From positions 1 through 64,000 of the forward strand of contig DAIDLI010000080.1 in NCBI GenBank assembly GCA_027449545.1: a stretch of DNA of 64,000 nt, given 5' to 3'. This DNA is from Acidobacteriaceae bacterium (lineage in GTDB: Bacteria; Acidobacteriota; Terriglobia; Terriglobales; Acidobacteriaceae). Shown here piece after piece: positions 53,083 through 61,607 of the stretch; the stretch's first letter is position 1, and each line of letters begins with the position of its first letter. Position numbers and translations under genes: made by a program. The notes under the pieces were generated by a model. That model did no database searches. It saw only the letters and a program-made list of their open reading frames with translations, and was not told the origin of the DNA.

Positions 53083-54543
53083 TTATGCTTCCCCGGTTTC
53101 GCGCAGCAGGTCCTCCATCCGTTTCTGAAGCTGCTCGACGATGGGACGGTAGCCAGGATCGCCATACAGGTTGTGGAGTTCGTGCGGATCGTTGCGGAGA
53201 TCAAACAACTCCCATTCCGGCGGATTTTCTTCGTAATACTCGATCAATTTATAGCGTTCGGTTCGGACTCCATGATTCTTGGGCACCATATTGACCGACG
53301 GATAATCGTAGAAGGAATACAGCCAGTCCGTGCGCCACTTCGCGGCGCCGCCCTGCAGCAGGGGAACGATGCTTTGGCCCTGCATGTGAGCGGGAATAGG
53401 ACAGCCGGCAAGATCGAGAATGGTCGGCGCCAGGTCGATGTTGAGTACCATGCGGTCGAGGATCGTGCCTGCAGGGATGCGCTTCGGGTAGCGAATATTC
53501 AGCGGGATGCGAATGGAGGGCTCATACATCAGACGCTTATCGATACAGTGCCATTCCCCGAGAAAGTATCCGTGATCTGAGGTGGTGACAACCGCGGTAT
53601 CGTCCAGGCAGCCGGAGTTTTCAAGCGTGCGAAGCAGACGGCCGAGGTACTCGTCTCCTGCCACCGTATTCGCATTGTGACTCTTCACGATCTGCTCCAG
53701 GGTGGCGCAATACTCGAACGTCCCAACTTTATTACTGGCATTGGCAACCGCATTGGGTCTGCCGGGATAACCCAGCAGGTCATCATTGAATGTCTCGGGC
53801 TCAGAGACAAAGACACCGTCATACAGCCCTTGAAGGCGACGCGGCCGAATGCCCTCTCCGTGAGGAACTTTGAGCCATACAAACAGACAAAATGGCTTAT
53901 CGTGATCCTCCTGCAACCACCGGACTGCAGCGTCGACAACCAAGTCATCCAGATAGCCGTGATATGGCTTATCCGGGCCGATATGGCCGTTCCGCCCCTC
54001 TGCAATTTGAGGATTCAGGTACGGCTGCTGCTGGAGATAGCCAAAATAGTAATCCCAGTAATGATCGCGAAGCGCGCCCTGGATGTGCGATTTTCCGCAG
54101 AATGCCACCTCGTAGCCGGCCTCATGAAGGAAGTCGGACAGGATCTCGATGCCGGGGTTGAGCGGACGGTCGTTGTTGTCAATCACACCGTTCCTTTTTG
54201 AGTAGAGACCGGTCAGGAAGGACGCGCGGCTGGGCGCGCACAGCGCATTGGTGGCAAATGCGTTGTGGAACTGGGCCCCCTCTTGCGCGATGCGGTCCAT
54301 GTTCGGCGTGCTCAGAACGCTGCTGTTTCTGTTTTGATTCCAGGCCAGCGCGGACGCCGCATGTTCCGTCATGCAGCTCAACTGATCGAGCCGCTGTCCG
54401 TCGGTCATGAAGATGACAAAGTTGGGACGACGCAGGTCTTTCTGCTGCGGAGATGGCGCCGCATCGATACGTGGCGTCGCCGAGGCTCCGATTGCAGCAG
54501 CTCCAAGCTTCATGGCGTCGCGGCGAGTCAACAGATTGGGCAT
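53083..54543 (-). CDS. Tat-exported sulfatase (formylglycine-dependent)
   Basis: The twin-arginine signal is LTRRDAMKLGAAAIGAS. The catalytic signature is NALCAPSRASFLTG with Cys102, which must be converted to formylglycine for activity. Other alkaline-phosphatase-fold residues are MTDGQR (first metal Asp), HIGPDKPYHGY, WLKVPHGEG and TTSDHGYFLGEW. Total 486 residues, as in choline-sulfatase/N-acetylglucosamine-sulfatase relatives. It probably removes sulfate from a sugar in the glycan locus downstream. Substrate is inferred from the neighbours (GH20 hexosaminidase). A GGAGGATT ribosome-binding site precedes the ATG. It is divergent to the first DUF4855-like gene. Confidence 0.88.
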   Translation of the reverse strand: MPNLLTRRDAMKLGAAAIGASATPRIDAAPSPQQKDLRRPNFVIFMTDGQRLDQLSCMTEHAASALAWNQNRNSSVLSTPNMDRIAQEGAQFHNAFATNALCAPSRASFLTGLYSKRNGVIDNNDRPLNPGIEILSDFLHEAGYEVAFCGKSHIQGALRDHYWDYYFGYLQQQPYLNPQIAEGRNGHIGPDKPYHGYLDDLVVDAAVRWLQEDHDKPFCLFVWLKVPHGEGIRPRRLQGLYDGVFVSEPETFNDDLLGYPGRPNAVANASNKVGTFEYCATLEQIVKSHNANTVAGDEYLGRLLRTLENSGCLDDTAVVTTSDHGYFLGEWHCIDKRLMYEPSIRIPLNIRYPKRIPAGTILDRMVLNIDLAPTILDLAGCPIPAHMQGQSIVPLLQGGAAKWRTDWLYSFYDYPSVNMVPKNHGVRTERYKLIEYYEENPPEWELFDLRNDPHELHNLYGDPGYRPIVEQLQKRMEDLLRETGEA

Positions 54544-54892
54544 GGGAATCCTCCGTGATGCTTCGATGGATTAGTTGCGAACGATCTTTCCGGCTTGTCC
54601 CGGGGAGCGGGAACATGCCGCGCCCCGTACGGGCGATGCAGAAGTTGTCGCGCCTCCCATTGCAGCCACGCAAGGCCCCTTGGCCTTTCCGCGCGGCGGC
54701 AGCGGCTGGTCCCGCCGGTCCAAGGACCCGTCTTTCAACGCCCCAGTTTCTCTACGCAGACTACTCTTAATAACTCTATTCGTCTACTTGACATGCTGTA
54801 TATACATGTTACTATGACTCAACCCTTAGAGAGGGCCGCGGCTCGGCCCCTATCTTTTGAACGATTCGAGATTCTTCTCGGCGGAGGAAGTG
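54544..54892. other. Divergent promoter region, sulfatase and first DUF4855-like gene
   Basis: This 349-base gap holds regulatory DNA only. The plus-side promoter is described separately (54788-54815). On the sulfatase side I see a GGAGGATT ribosome-binding site but no confident -35/-10 pair. Confidence 0.4.
54788..54815 (+). promoter_or_regulatory. Sigma70-type promoter with embedded operator-like motif (first DUF4855-like gene)
   Basis: TTGACA at 54788-54793 and TACTAT at 54810-54815 are 16 bases apart, a near-consensus -35/-10 pair. TATACATGTTA (54801-54811) lies in the spacer and overlaps the -10. The same motif lies in the promoter of the second copy at 57717-57727, which makes it a candidate repressor-binding site. 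Confidence 0.65.
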
Positions 54893-56680
54893 ATGCGACA
54901 GGTTAACGCAATGTGTGGAATGTGCGTCCTAGCGGTAAGCGTGCTCTTTGGGATGAGCGCGCCATTGTTTGGGAGTTCGATATCAGCCTTGAACGGCGGA
55001 GACGCGGACTTGTCTGGAGCGCAAACCCAGGCTGACGTGAATCTCGCGCTTGGAAAACCGTATACAGTCGAGGACCCGTGGCTTGACCCGCAGTGGGTGC
55101 AAACGGAAAAGTCTCACCCCGACCCCAACGGAACCAAACTGACCGACGGAGTCTACGGCGCCACGGCACTGGCGAACTTTGTCGGCTACCTGAGGGATGA
55201 CTATCGCAATATCGACGTCGATCTCGGCGACATCCAGACCGTTCACACTATCTCGGCAGGATTTTTGCAGTGGGTGGGAGCAGGAATCTACTTCCCGGAA
55301 GAGGTCACTTTCTATCTTTCGTCGGATGGAACACACTGGGCTCGGATCGGCACGGCGCGAACCAAGATTCCGCTGGATACGACCACCAGCGCCAGCGGCA
55401 GCAGCACAATCTATCAGACCTTCGCGCTTTCCGGTTTCCAATATGCGGCTCGCTACATTCGGGTCCACTTCCAGACCCACGTTTGGGTCTTCTGCGATGA
55501 AGTTCAGGCCTGGGGATTGACGACGATCTCCGGCTCGGTGCCGTTCCCGCGGGTGACGAGGCCGGAGGTTACGCAGCCGCTTGGTTTCCCGCAACCCGGA
55601 CCGCGCACCGGCGGCGCCTCCCAGCAGACGCTTATCTACAACGGCTACACCGCCAATAACACCAGCACCTGGACCGTCGCCGACTTTAAGCCATACGTCA
55701 CCTACGTGGATGCAAGCGGAAACAGCAAGAGCATGCTCTTCGATAGTTTCCTCTTTCTTCCCGAGGGGACTGCGCCCTCCGGCAACAGCTTTGGGGCCGC
55801 TGGAAAGCCATCTGACCAGGCTGACTGGCAATATTACATCGACAATACCTTTGATCCGGTGAACCAGCTTACGGCGTTGAATGCGGCCGTGGCCAACGCG
55901 CACACGGACCTGCATAACAACCTGACCCCACGCGTCGTCATCGCGATTCCTTATCCATCGCCGGCTCAGACACAATTTTCCAGCGGTGTGAACTTCAATC
56001 AGAGCCAGGTTGGAGACCGCGTTGCGCTGCGCAATCGCTTCAATGCGATCAAATGGTATGTGGATTCGGTGATCCAGAACTGGAACTCGGCAGGTTATGA
56101 AAACCTCAGGTTCCTTGGTTTCTATTGGTATGACGAAAACATCGAGTATGGCAAGAGCACAATCGAGGTTCCACTGATCCAGCGCGTCGCGGAATATGTC
56201 CATTCGCGGGGATACAGGTTCTATTGGATTCCCGACTACCAGGGCCAAGGTTTCCAGATCTGGCAGAAGCTGGGATTCGATGTTACAAATATGCAGCCGA
56301 ACTATTACACCGCGCCGGCGACTGTTCCCGCGCAGCGTCTCGCCGTGGCAGCTGCGATTGCCAAGCAGTACGGAATGGGAATTGAAATCGAGATGGACAA
56401 CAATGTCTTAAACATGACCCCGAGCGGCGCAACCTACCGCGGGAAAGTACAAAGCTACTTCAGCTATGGAAGCACCGAGGGATATAAGGGTATGTTCTGC
56501 AATTGGTATCAGGGCATTCGGACGCTTGAAGATGCATCCCAAAGCACGAATGCGGCACCGCATGCGATCTATGACTCGGCGGAACAGTGGATGATGCCGA
56601 CCTACCAATGGACGCAACGCCGAGACGGCCGCTGGAACGCCGGCGAGCCGGATGGAATGGGGGATCAGCAGGAACGGTGA
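54893..56680 (+). CDS. Secreted DUF4855-like protein with N-terminal discoidin-like domain, copy 1
   Basis: ATG at 54893 follows GGAGGAAGTG. Signal peptide MRQVNAMCGMCVLAVSVLFGMSAPLFG, then an F5/8-type/discoidin-like domain (about 50-215: NLALGKPYTVEDPWLDPQWV, TDGVYGA, FVGYLRDDYRNIDVDLGD, ARYIRVHFQTHVWVF). A large DUF4855 domain (about 230-590) follows, with GFYWYDENIEYG, FYWIPDYQGQGFQIWQKLGF, NMQPNYYTAP and MGIEIEMDNNVLNMTPSG. It is probably a glycoside-hydrolase-like TIM barrel: acid residues in WYDENIEYG and GIEIEMD fit catalytic positions. Substrate unknown. Its near twin lies at 57803. Confidence 0.78.
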   Translation: MRQVNAMCGMCVLAVSVLFGMSAPLFGSSISALNGGDADLSGAQTQADVNLALGKPYTVEDPWLDPQWVQTEKSHPDPNGTKLTDGVYGATALANFVGYLRDDYRNIDVDLGDIQTVHTISAGFLQWVGAGIYFPEEVTFYLSSDGTHWARIGTARTKIPLDTTTSASGSSTIYQTFALSGFQYAARYIRVHFQTHVWVFCDEVQAWGLTTISGSVPFPRVTRPEVTQPLGFPQPGPRTGGASQQTLIYNGYTANNTSTWTVADFKPYVTYVDASGNSKSMLFDSFLFLPEGTAPSGNSFGAAGKPSDQADWQYYIDNTFDPVNQLTALNAAVANAHTDLHNNLTPRVVIAIPYPSPAQTQFSSGVNFNQSQVGDRVALRNRFNAIKWYVDSVIQNWNSAGYENLRFLGFYWYDENIEYGKSTIEVPLIQRVAEYVHSRGYRFYWIPDYQGQGFQIWQKLGFDVTNMQPNYYTAPATVPAQRLAVAAAIAKQYGMGIEIEMDNNVLNMTPSGATYRGKVQSYFSYGSTEGYKGMFCNWYQGIRTLEDASQSTNAAPHAIYDSAEQWMMPTYQWTQRRDGRWNAGEPDGMGDQQER

Positions 56681-56906
56681 TACCACCTGCCGGCCTCCGG
56701 ACGATCCCGGTCCCATGAAAAGTGCCGGGTGCTCCACGTTCTCACAAGCAGGAACCTGAAGCATCTGGCACTCACTTTTTTGCGGAGCCAAATCTCGCCC
56801 GCAGTTCGCTTGGCGCGGATGTCACGGCTGTAGTTGAAAGTAAAGCGGCGGTTCGACCCGGCTCTGCAAGAATCGGGTTGCTCAACCTTTTACAAGGAGA
56901 ACCGCC
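56681..56906. other. Gap between copy 1 and the IS fragment
   Basis: These 226 bases carry no supported gene. The last part may be the left flank of the degenerate insertion element. Confidence 0.3.
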
Positions 56907-57453
56907 GTGCAGAAAGCCTATCGCACCATCCGCGAGCAAGGGAAAACCAACGAACAAGAACTGGCCAGCTTGGTGATCAAGAACGGGCAGGGACTGTTGC
57001 CCATGGTGGCTCTGATCGAGCAGTGCCAGGTGGCCTGTGACCAGCTGATCGACATGACCGGCCGCGCCGCCATCCAGGCGGTGTTGCAACTGTCGGCCAT
57101 GGAAGCCGCGGGCGGCCCGCAGCAGCAGAGAAAACGGCGCCCCATCGACGTGATTTTCTACGGTCGCCAGGCGGCCCAGGTGCTTCTGAGCGACCGCAAC
57201 TGGGAAATCCAGCGGCCGCGCTTGCGGACTAAGAGAGCACGCAGCCAGGAAGTGGAAGTTCCGGTCTACACCGCCATGCAAAATCCAGTTCCGATGAGCA
57301 AGCGTATGCTGGACATCCTGATGTACGGGATTTCCACGCGCAACTACAAGCAGGTCAATCCCACAGATGGCGGAGACCTCCGGCGTGTCGCATTCGGCGG
57401 TGAGCCAATGTTTTCCACGTGCGAATCGAAACTTGCCCGCTTCCGCGCAGGTG
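56907..57453 (+). pseudogene. Decayed IS256-type transposase fragment
   Basis: The GTG at 56907 (preceded by AAGGAGAACC) opens a transposase N-terminal part: ELASLVIKNGQGLLPMVALIEQ, TGRAAIQAVLQLSAMEAAGGP, and a segment like EVEVPVYTAMQNPVPMSKRMLDILMYG, all typical of IS256-family (Mutator-like) transposases. After STRNYKQV the frame shifts; the continuing sequence MAETSGVSHSAVSQ appears in another frame at 57367 and then stops matching. The DDE catalytic core is missing. The element is dead and lies exactly between the two DUF4855-like paralogues. Confidence 0.75.
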
Positions 57454-57703
57454 GACAAATTGACTCAACCTGCAGGTCAGCATGCCTTTGAGTTAGCCCG
57501 GGGCGCGGTGGACAAATTGTCGGTCATGCCCATGATCAGGTGCCTGGATGCGCTCTTTTCGGGCCTTTTCGAGCCGCGAGTGTTGCTCGGGCCCCAGCAA
57601 CTGAGTCTACTTGATCCAACCGATTGGAAAGTCTGCAGAACTGCTGCTGGGGGCACTACACAGAACTGCCCGCTGCGGCCAAACGGGGCCGCATGAAGTC
57701 TAC

Positions 57704-57731
57704 CTGACTACCTGTCTATACATGTTATCAT
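57704..57731 (+). promoter_or_regulatory. Promoter with operator-like motif (second DUF4855-like gene)
   Basis: CTGACT (57704-57709) and TATCAT (57726-57731) are 16 bases apart, aligning exactly with the promoter of copy 1. TATACATGTTA at 57717-57727 is identical to copy 1 at 54801-54811. The -35 is a weaker match than in copy 1. Confidence 0.6.
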
Positions 57732-57802
57732 AACTTCGAACTACGAATGCGGTGCGATCAGGTCTTGCGCGGGAATATCAGAGGACTTGATTGGCAGGGA
57801 AC

Positions 57803-59509
57803 ATGACGCGAGAGGTTGAAGCAATGGGCAGGGCATGGATCGTGTCAGTCACTATGCTGTTTTGGATGAGCGCGCTTGTGTGCGGGTGTTCTGGTGGTAA
57901 AGCGGCCAGCTCATCTGGCGCGCCGGCCCAGAGCGACGTTGACCTCGCGCTAGGGAAGCCGTATATCGTCCAGGATCCTTGGCTCGACCCGCAATGGGTA
58001 CAGAGTGAAACATCGCACCCGGACACGAACGGCACTAAACTTACCGACGGAGTGTACGGAACGGCAACGGTGGCAAACTTTGTCGGCTATCTGCGGGATG
58101 ACTACCGGAACATCGACGTGGATCTCGGCGACATTCAAACCATCCACAGTGCCTCCGCAGGATTCCTCCAGGATGTTCACGCTGGAATCTACTTTCCAGA
58201 AACAGTTACGTTCTATCTTTCCTCTGACGGAACCAACTGGGCACAGATCCGAACCGTGCCAACCGCCATTCCACTGGATACGACCAGCAGTAATGGCAGC
58301 AGCAGTATCTACCAGACCTTCTCGCTTTCCGGTTTAAACTATGCTGCCCGCTACATTCGCATCCACTTTCAGACGCACGTCTGGGTATTTTGCGATGAAG
58401 TTCGAGTTATGGGATTGACCACGATTGCTGCGACGGTTCCCTTTCCTACGGTGACTCCGCCGGTTGCAACTCCGTCGCTGGGCTTTCCAAAGGCTGGGCC
58501 TCTTACCGGCGGCGCATCCCAGCAGGCGCTCATCTACAACGGCTACACCGCGAATGATACCAGCACGTGGACAGTTGCTGACTTTAAGCCATACGTTACC
58601 TATGTGGACACGAGCGGAAACAGCCAAAGTATGCTCTTCGACAGTTTCCTTTTCCTCCCCGAAGGCACTGCGCCCTCGGGCGATAGCTTTGGTGCTTCTG
58701 GAACGCCGTCGAACCAGGCGGACTGGCAATATTACATCGACAATACTTTTGACCCGGCCAATCAGCTAACTGCGCTGAATGCAGCGGTGGCGAATGCGCA
58801 TACTGCACTGCACAACGATCTGAACCCTGCGGTGGTCATTGCGATTCCCTATCCATCGCCTTCCCAGACGCAATTCTCAGCGGGCCTCAACTTCAATCAG
58901 AACCAGGTTGGCAACAGCACCGCGCAACAGAATCGCTTCAATGCCATCAAATGGTATATCGATACGGTGATCCAGAACTGGAACACTGCGGGCTACACAA
59001 ACCTGAACCTCATGGGCTTCTACTGGTACGATGAAAACATCGAATATGGGTTGAGCACGATCGAGATTCCTCTAATCCAGCAAGTTGCTGCCTATATCCA
59101 TTCCCGAGGGTATAAGTTTTATTGGATTCCGGACTACCAGGGTCAGGGATTCCAGGTCTGGCAGCAACTCGGATTTGACATCGCGAACATGCAGCCCAAC
59201 TATTACACTGCCCCATCGAGTGTTCCCGCACAGCGTCTTGCCGTAGCAGCTGCCATCTCAAAGCAATATGGTATGGGCATTGAAATCGAGATGGACGACA
59301 ATATACTAAACATGACCCCGAGCGGTTCCACCTACCGCACAAAAGTGCAGAGTTACTTCAGCTATGGAGGTACCGAGGGATATAAGGGCACTTTTTGCAA
59401 CTGGTATCAAGGCATCAAGACGCTCGAAAATGCATCCCAAAGCACCAACGCCCCGGTTCGTGCAGTCTACGATTCGTCGGAGCAGTGGATGATGCCGACG
59501 TCCCAATAG
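57803..59509 (+). CDS. DUF4855-like lipoprotein with discoidin-like domain, copy 2
   Basis: Close paralogue of the gene at 54893: discoidin-like part VDLALGKPYIVQDPWLDPQ, FVGYLRDDYRNIDVDLGD and ARYIRIHFQTHVWVF, followed by the same DUF4855 core (GFYWYDENIEYG, FYWIPDYQGQGFQVWQQLGF, MGIEIEMDDNILNMTPSG). The N-terminus differs. ALVCGCSGGKA is a lipobox, so this copy is predicted to be membrane-anchored, whereas copy 1 has only a cleavable signal. The ATG at 57803 aligns with the start of copy 1. Catalytic role uncertain; glycan-directed function is suggested by neighbours. Confidence 0.78.
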   Translation: MTREVEAMGRAWIVSVTMLFWMSALVCGCSGGKAASSSGAPAQSDVDLALGKPYIVQDPWLDPQWVQSETSHPDTNGTKLTDGVYGTATVANFVGYLRDDYRNIDVDLGDIQTIHSASAGFLQDVHAGIYFPETVTFYLSSDGTNWAQIRTVPTAIPLDTTSSNGSSSIYQTFSLSGLNYAARYIRIHFQTHVWVFCDEVRVMGLTTIAATVPFPTVTPPVATPSLGFPKAGPLTGGASQQALIYNGYTANDTSTWTVADFKPYVTYVDTSGNSQSMLFDSFLFLPEGTAPSGDSFGASGTPSNQADWQYYIDNTFDPANQLTALNAAVANAHTALHNDLNPAVVIAIPYPSPSQTQFSAGLNFNQNQVGNSTAQQNRFNAIKWYIDTVIQNWNTAGYTNLNLMGFYWYDENIEYGLSTIEIPLIQQVAAYIHSRGYKFYWIPDYQGQGFQVWQQLGFDIANMQPNYYTAPSSVPAQRLAVAAAISKQYGMGIEIEMDDNILNMTPSGSTYRTKVQSYFSYGGTEGYKGTFCNWYQGIKTLENASQSTNAPVRAVYDSSEQWMMPTSQ

Positions 59510-59688
59510 GGCGAATGGCTGTAGTACGAGCAAGCGCAGAACACAACATCGATGAACAAATCGTCGCAGTCGAAGGAAAATGCCTGCCTGAAAAATAAGA
59601 AGTGGGTCGCGGATGCTACGACGCGCTCTGGGGGATCAAGTGTGCTTTCCTGGACATTGCAAACGCTATAGCTTGATACCGCCTACGA

Positions 59689-61563
59689 TTATCCTTGGGG
59701 GCCGAGGAAGTGAGCCAGCCATTCCATCGCCCGCCAAACGGCTTCCGGCGTGGGGAAATGCCCTGCATGATGGTCAAAATAGCCGATATTCATGGGCTTT
59801 CCATAAAGTTGATAGACCTGTCGTGCTGCATTGATGTAATGCCAACTTTTCGCGGTATCGTAGGTATCGCCGCCGATCAAGAGAAAGGGCCTGGGCGAGA
59901 TGAGTCCAAGAAGTTCGTGCTGATCGGTCCCATTGTTCAATTTATGGATGAAGTCACCGAAATACCAAAAGTCATCATAGTTAGAGAACGAGAGTCCGAT
60001 CCCCAACTCATTGGCGACTACGGCAGTTATGCGGGAATCGAAGGCGGCTGCATAGAGCGCCATCTTGCCGCCAAGCGAATGGCCGATGATGCCGATTCGC
60101 TCGTGGTCAATCTCCGGCAGAGTAGATAGATAATCCACCAGTCGGTGCGCGTCCCAAACCCATTTGCCGAGGCCGGTACAGTGGGGATGGCGAAGCTTCA
60201 GGTTGGCTACCGCTTCAGCATACGATTCGCCGTAGCTCTCACCAAACCAACGAATGGCCACGGCAATGTAGCCCTTCTGTACGGCGGCATATGCGTACGA
60301 GTCAACGCCCATGCCCAGGAACTTACGTCCTGATAAGTCGCGCCCTGCCGGGGTATCCACGTCGTAGAAGGGCACAATCACAGCAGGGCGCGGGGTGCGG
60401 AGGTCGCTTGCCGGCATCATGACAAGGATCTTCTCCCACCAGTCCGGCTCCACCTGAAGGTACATGAGCCGCGCGGTGTAATTCTGATCCCGCAGGATTT
60501 CGACCGTCCGGGTCTGAGGCGGCGGAGGACCAATCTCCATGGATCCGAGCAGCTTGAGCCACTTTGCCATGATCTTGTCACGGCGATATTGCCATGCTTG
60601 GATAGAGTTAGACCCGCCAACCAGAGACGTTAGATTGCCAATCGACGATTGATAGCCAGCGGGAGCATTGTTATAGGGATTGAACCAATCCGGTGAGAGC
60701 TGGGATGCGGGGAGAACAGGTTTAGGCGCCGCAGTGCGGCAGATCCGAAAACCTGTGAAGCGGCTCTTATATTCTGGCTCCATTGACGACCGGTAATCAC
60801 GCACCCACTCCGCCGAAGTGGTGCTGACGTACGAACCGCCCCGGACAATTCGGGCGAGGCCCCGCAAAGGTCCGGCTGGGTTATAAGAAGCCTGCGGCGT
60901 GCTTTCGGGGTTAGCGTAATCAGAAGTCCACTCCCATACGTTCCCGTACATATCATAGAGGCCGAATGCATTGGCAGGGTAACTGCCCGGCGGTTTGGTG
61001 CCTGAGTCCTTCAGTTCTTCGAGAAAGCGCCCGACGTGCTTGGTATCGGAGCTGCCAAGATTGGCTTGCAGCATCTCCCCGTTGGTGCCAGATAGGGGCC
61101 CCGCTGCATGCGCCCATTCAGCGTCGGTGGGAAGACGGTACCCATTCCTGCTCACATCGCAAAACCCGGTTTCCAGGTTGTAGCAAGGCTCCAGGCCCTC
61201 TTCCTGGCTGCGTCGGTTGCAGTAACGGATAGCTTCCCACCAGCTTACCGTCTCCACGGGCAGATCAGAGCCTTGATGAAAGGACGGGTTATAACCCATC
61301 ACCAACTCAAACTCGCTTTGAGTCAGCTCCTGCGGAGACATGAGGAACTTGCCGACGGTAACTGTTACCGGAACTGTGCTGAGCGTATCGATAACCTCAT
61401 AACTCGTGCCGGGGATCTCGACCAAACGGCTGCGTGACGAGACATCTTGATCAGAACGCTCGAGGTTGGCTGCTGCCTCCAGATGGCTTTCTGCAGCGGC
61501 CATACCGGAAACCATGGTCGCCACTCCAAGAATTGAACCCTTCAGGAAATTTCGCCGCTCCAT
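59689..61563 (-). CDS. FGE/SUMF1-fold domain fused to acetyl-xylan-esterase-type hydrolase
   Basis: 624 residues from an ATG preceded by AAGGAAGC. After an N-terminal export-like segment (RRNFLKGSILGVATMVSGMAAAE) comes an FGE-sulfatase/SUMF1-type fold (about 45-275: LTQSEFELVMGYNPSF, GYRLPTDAEWAHAAG, GLYDMYGNVWEWTSDY, RIVRGGSYVSTTS, FTGFRICR). The Cys pair of true formylglycine-generating enzymes, normally just after GGS, is absent here, so it is unlikely to activate the nearby sulfatase. The second half (about 300-624) is an alpha/beta hydrolase with IGIIGHSLGGKMALYAA, RPFLLIGGDTYD and HHAGHF as probable Ser-Asp-His positions. It is in an operon with GH20 upstream (44 bases). Confidence 0.82.
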   Translation of the reverse strand: MERRNFLKGSILGVATMVSGMAAAESHLEAAANLERSDQDVSSRSRLVEIPGTSYEVIDTLSTVPVTVTVGKFLMSPQELTQSEFELVMGYNPSFHQGSDLPVETVSWWEAIRYCNRRSQEEGLEPCYNLETGFCDVSRNGYRLPTDAEWAHAAGPLSGTNGEMLQANLGSSDTKHVGRFLEELKDSGTKPPGSYPANAFGLYDMYGNVWEWTSDYANPESTPQASYNPAGPLRGLARIVRGGSYVSTTSAEWVRDYRSSMEPEYKSRFTGFRICRTAAPKPVLPASQLSPDWFNPYNNAPAGYQSSIGNLTSLVGGSNSIQAWQYRRDKIMAKWLKLLGSMEIGPPPPQTRTVEILRDQNYTARLMYLQVEPDWWEKILVMMPASDLRTPRPAVIVPFYDVDTPAGRDLSGRKFLGMGVDSYAYAAVQKGYIAVAIRWFGESYGESYAEAVANLKLRHPHCTGLGKWVWDAHRLVDYLSTLPEIDHERIGIIGHSLGGKMALYAAAFDSRITAVVANELGIGLSFSNYDDFWYFGDFIHKLNNGTDQHELLGLISPRPFLLIGGDTYDTAKSWHYINAARQVYQLYGKPMNIGYFDHHAGHFPTPEAVWRAMEWLAHFLGPQG

Positions 61564-61607
61564 CGCATTTGCTTCCTTTCGCGTTATGTCCAGAAACTTC
61601 ATTCGAC

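Noticed and set aside
59689..61563. Formylglycine-generating enzyme activating the neighbouring sulfatase
   Set aside because: The catalytic Cys pair expected after the GGS motif is missing, so FGE activity is not supported.
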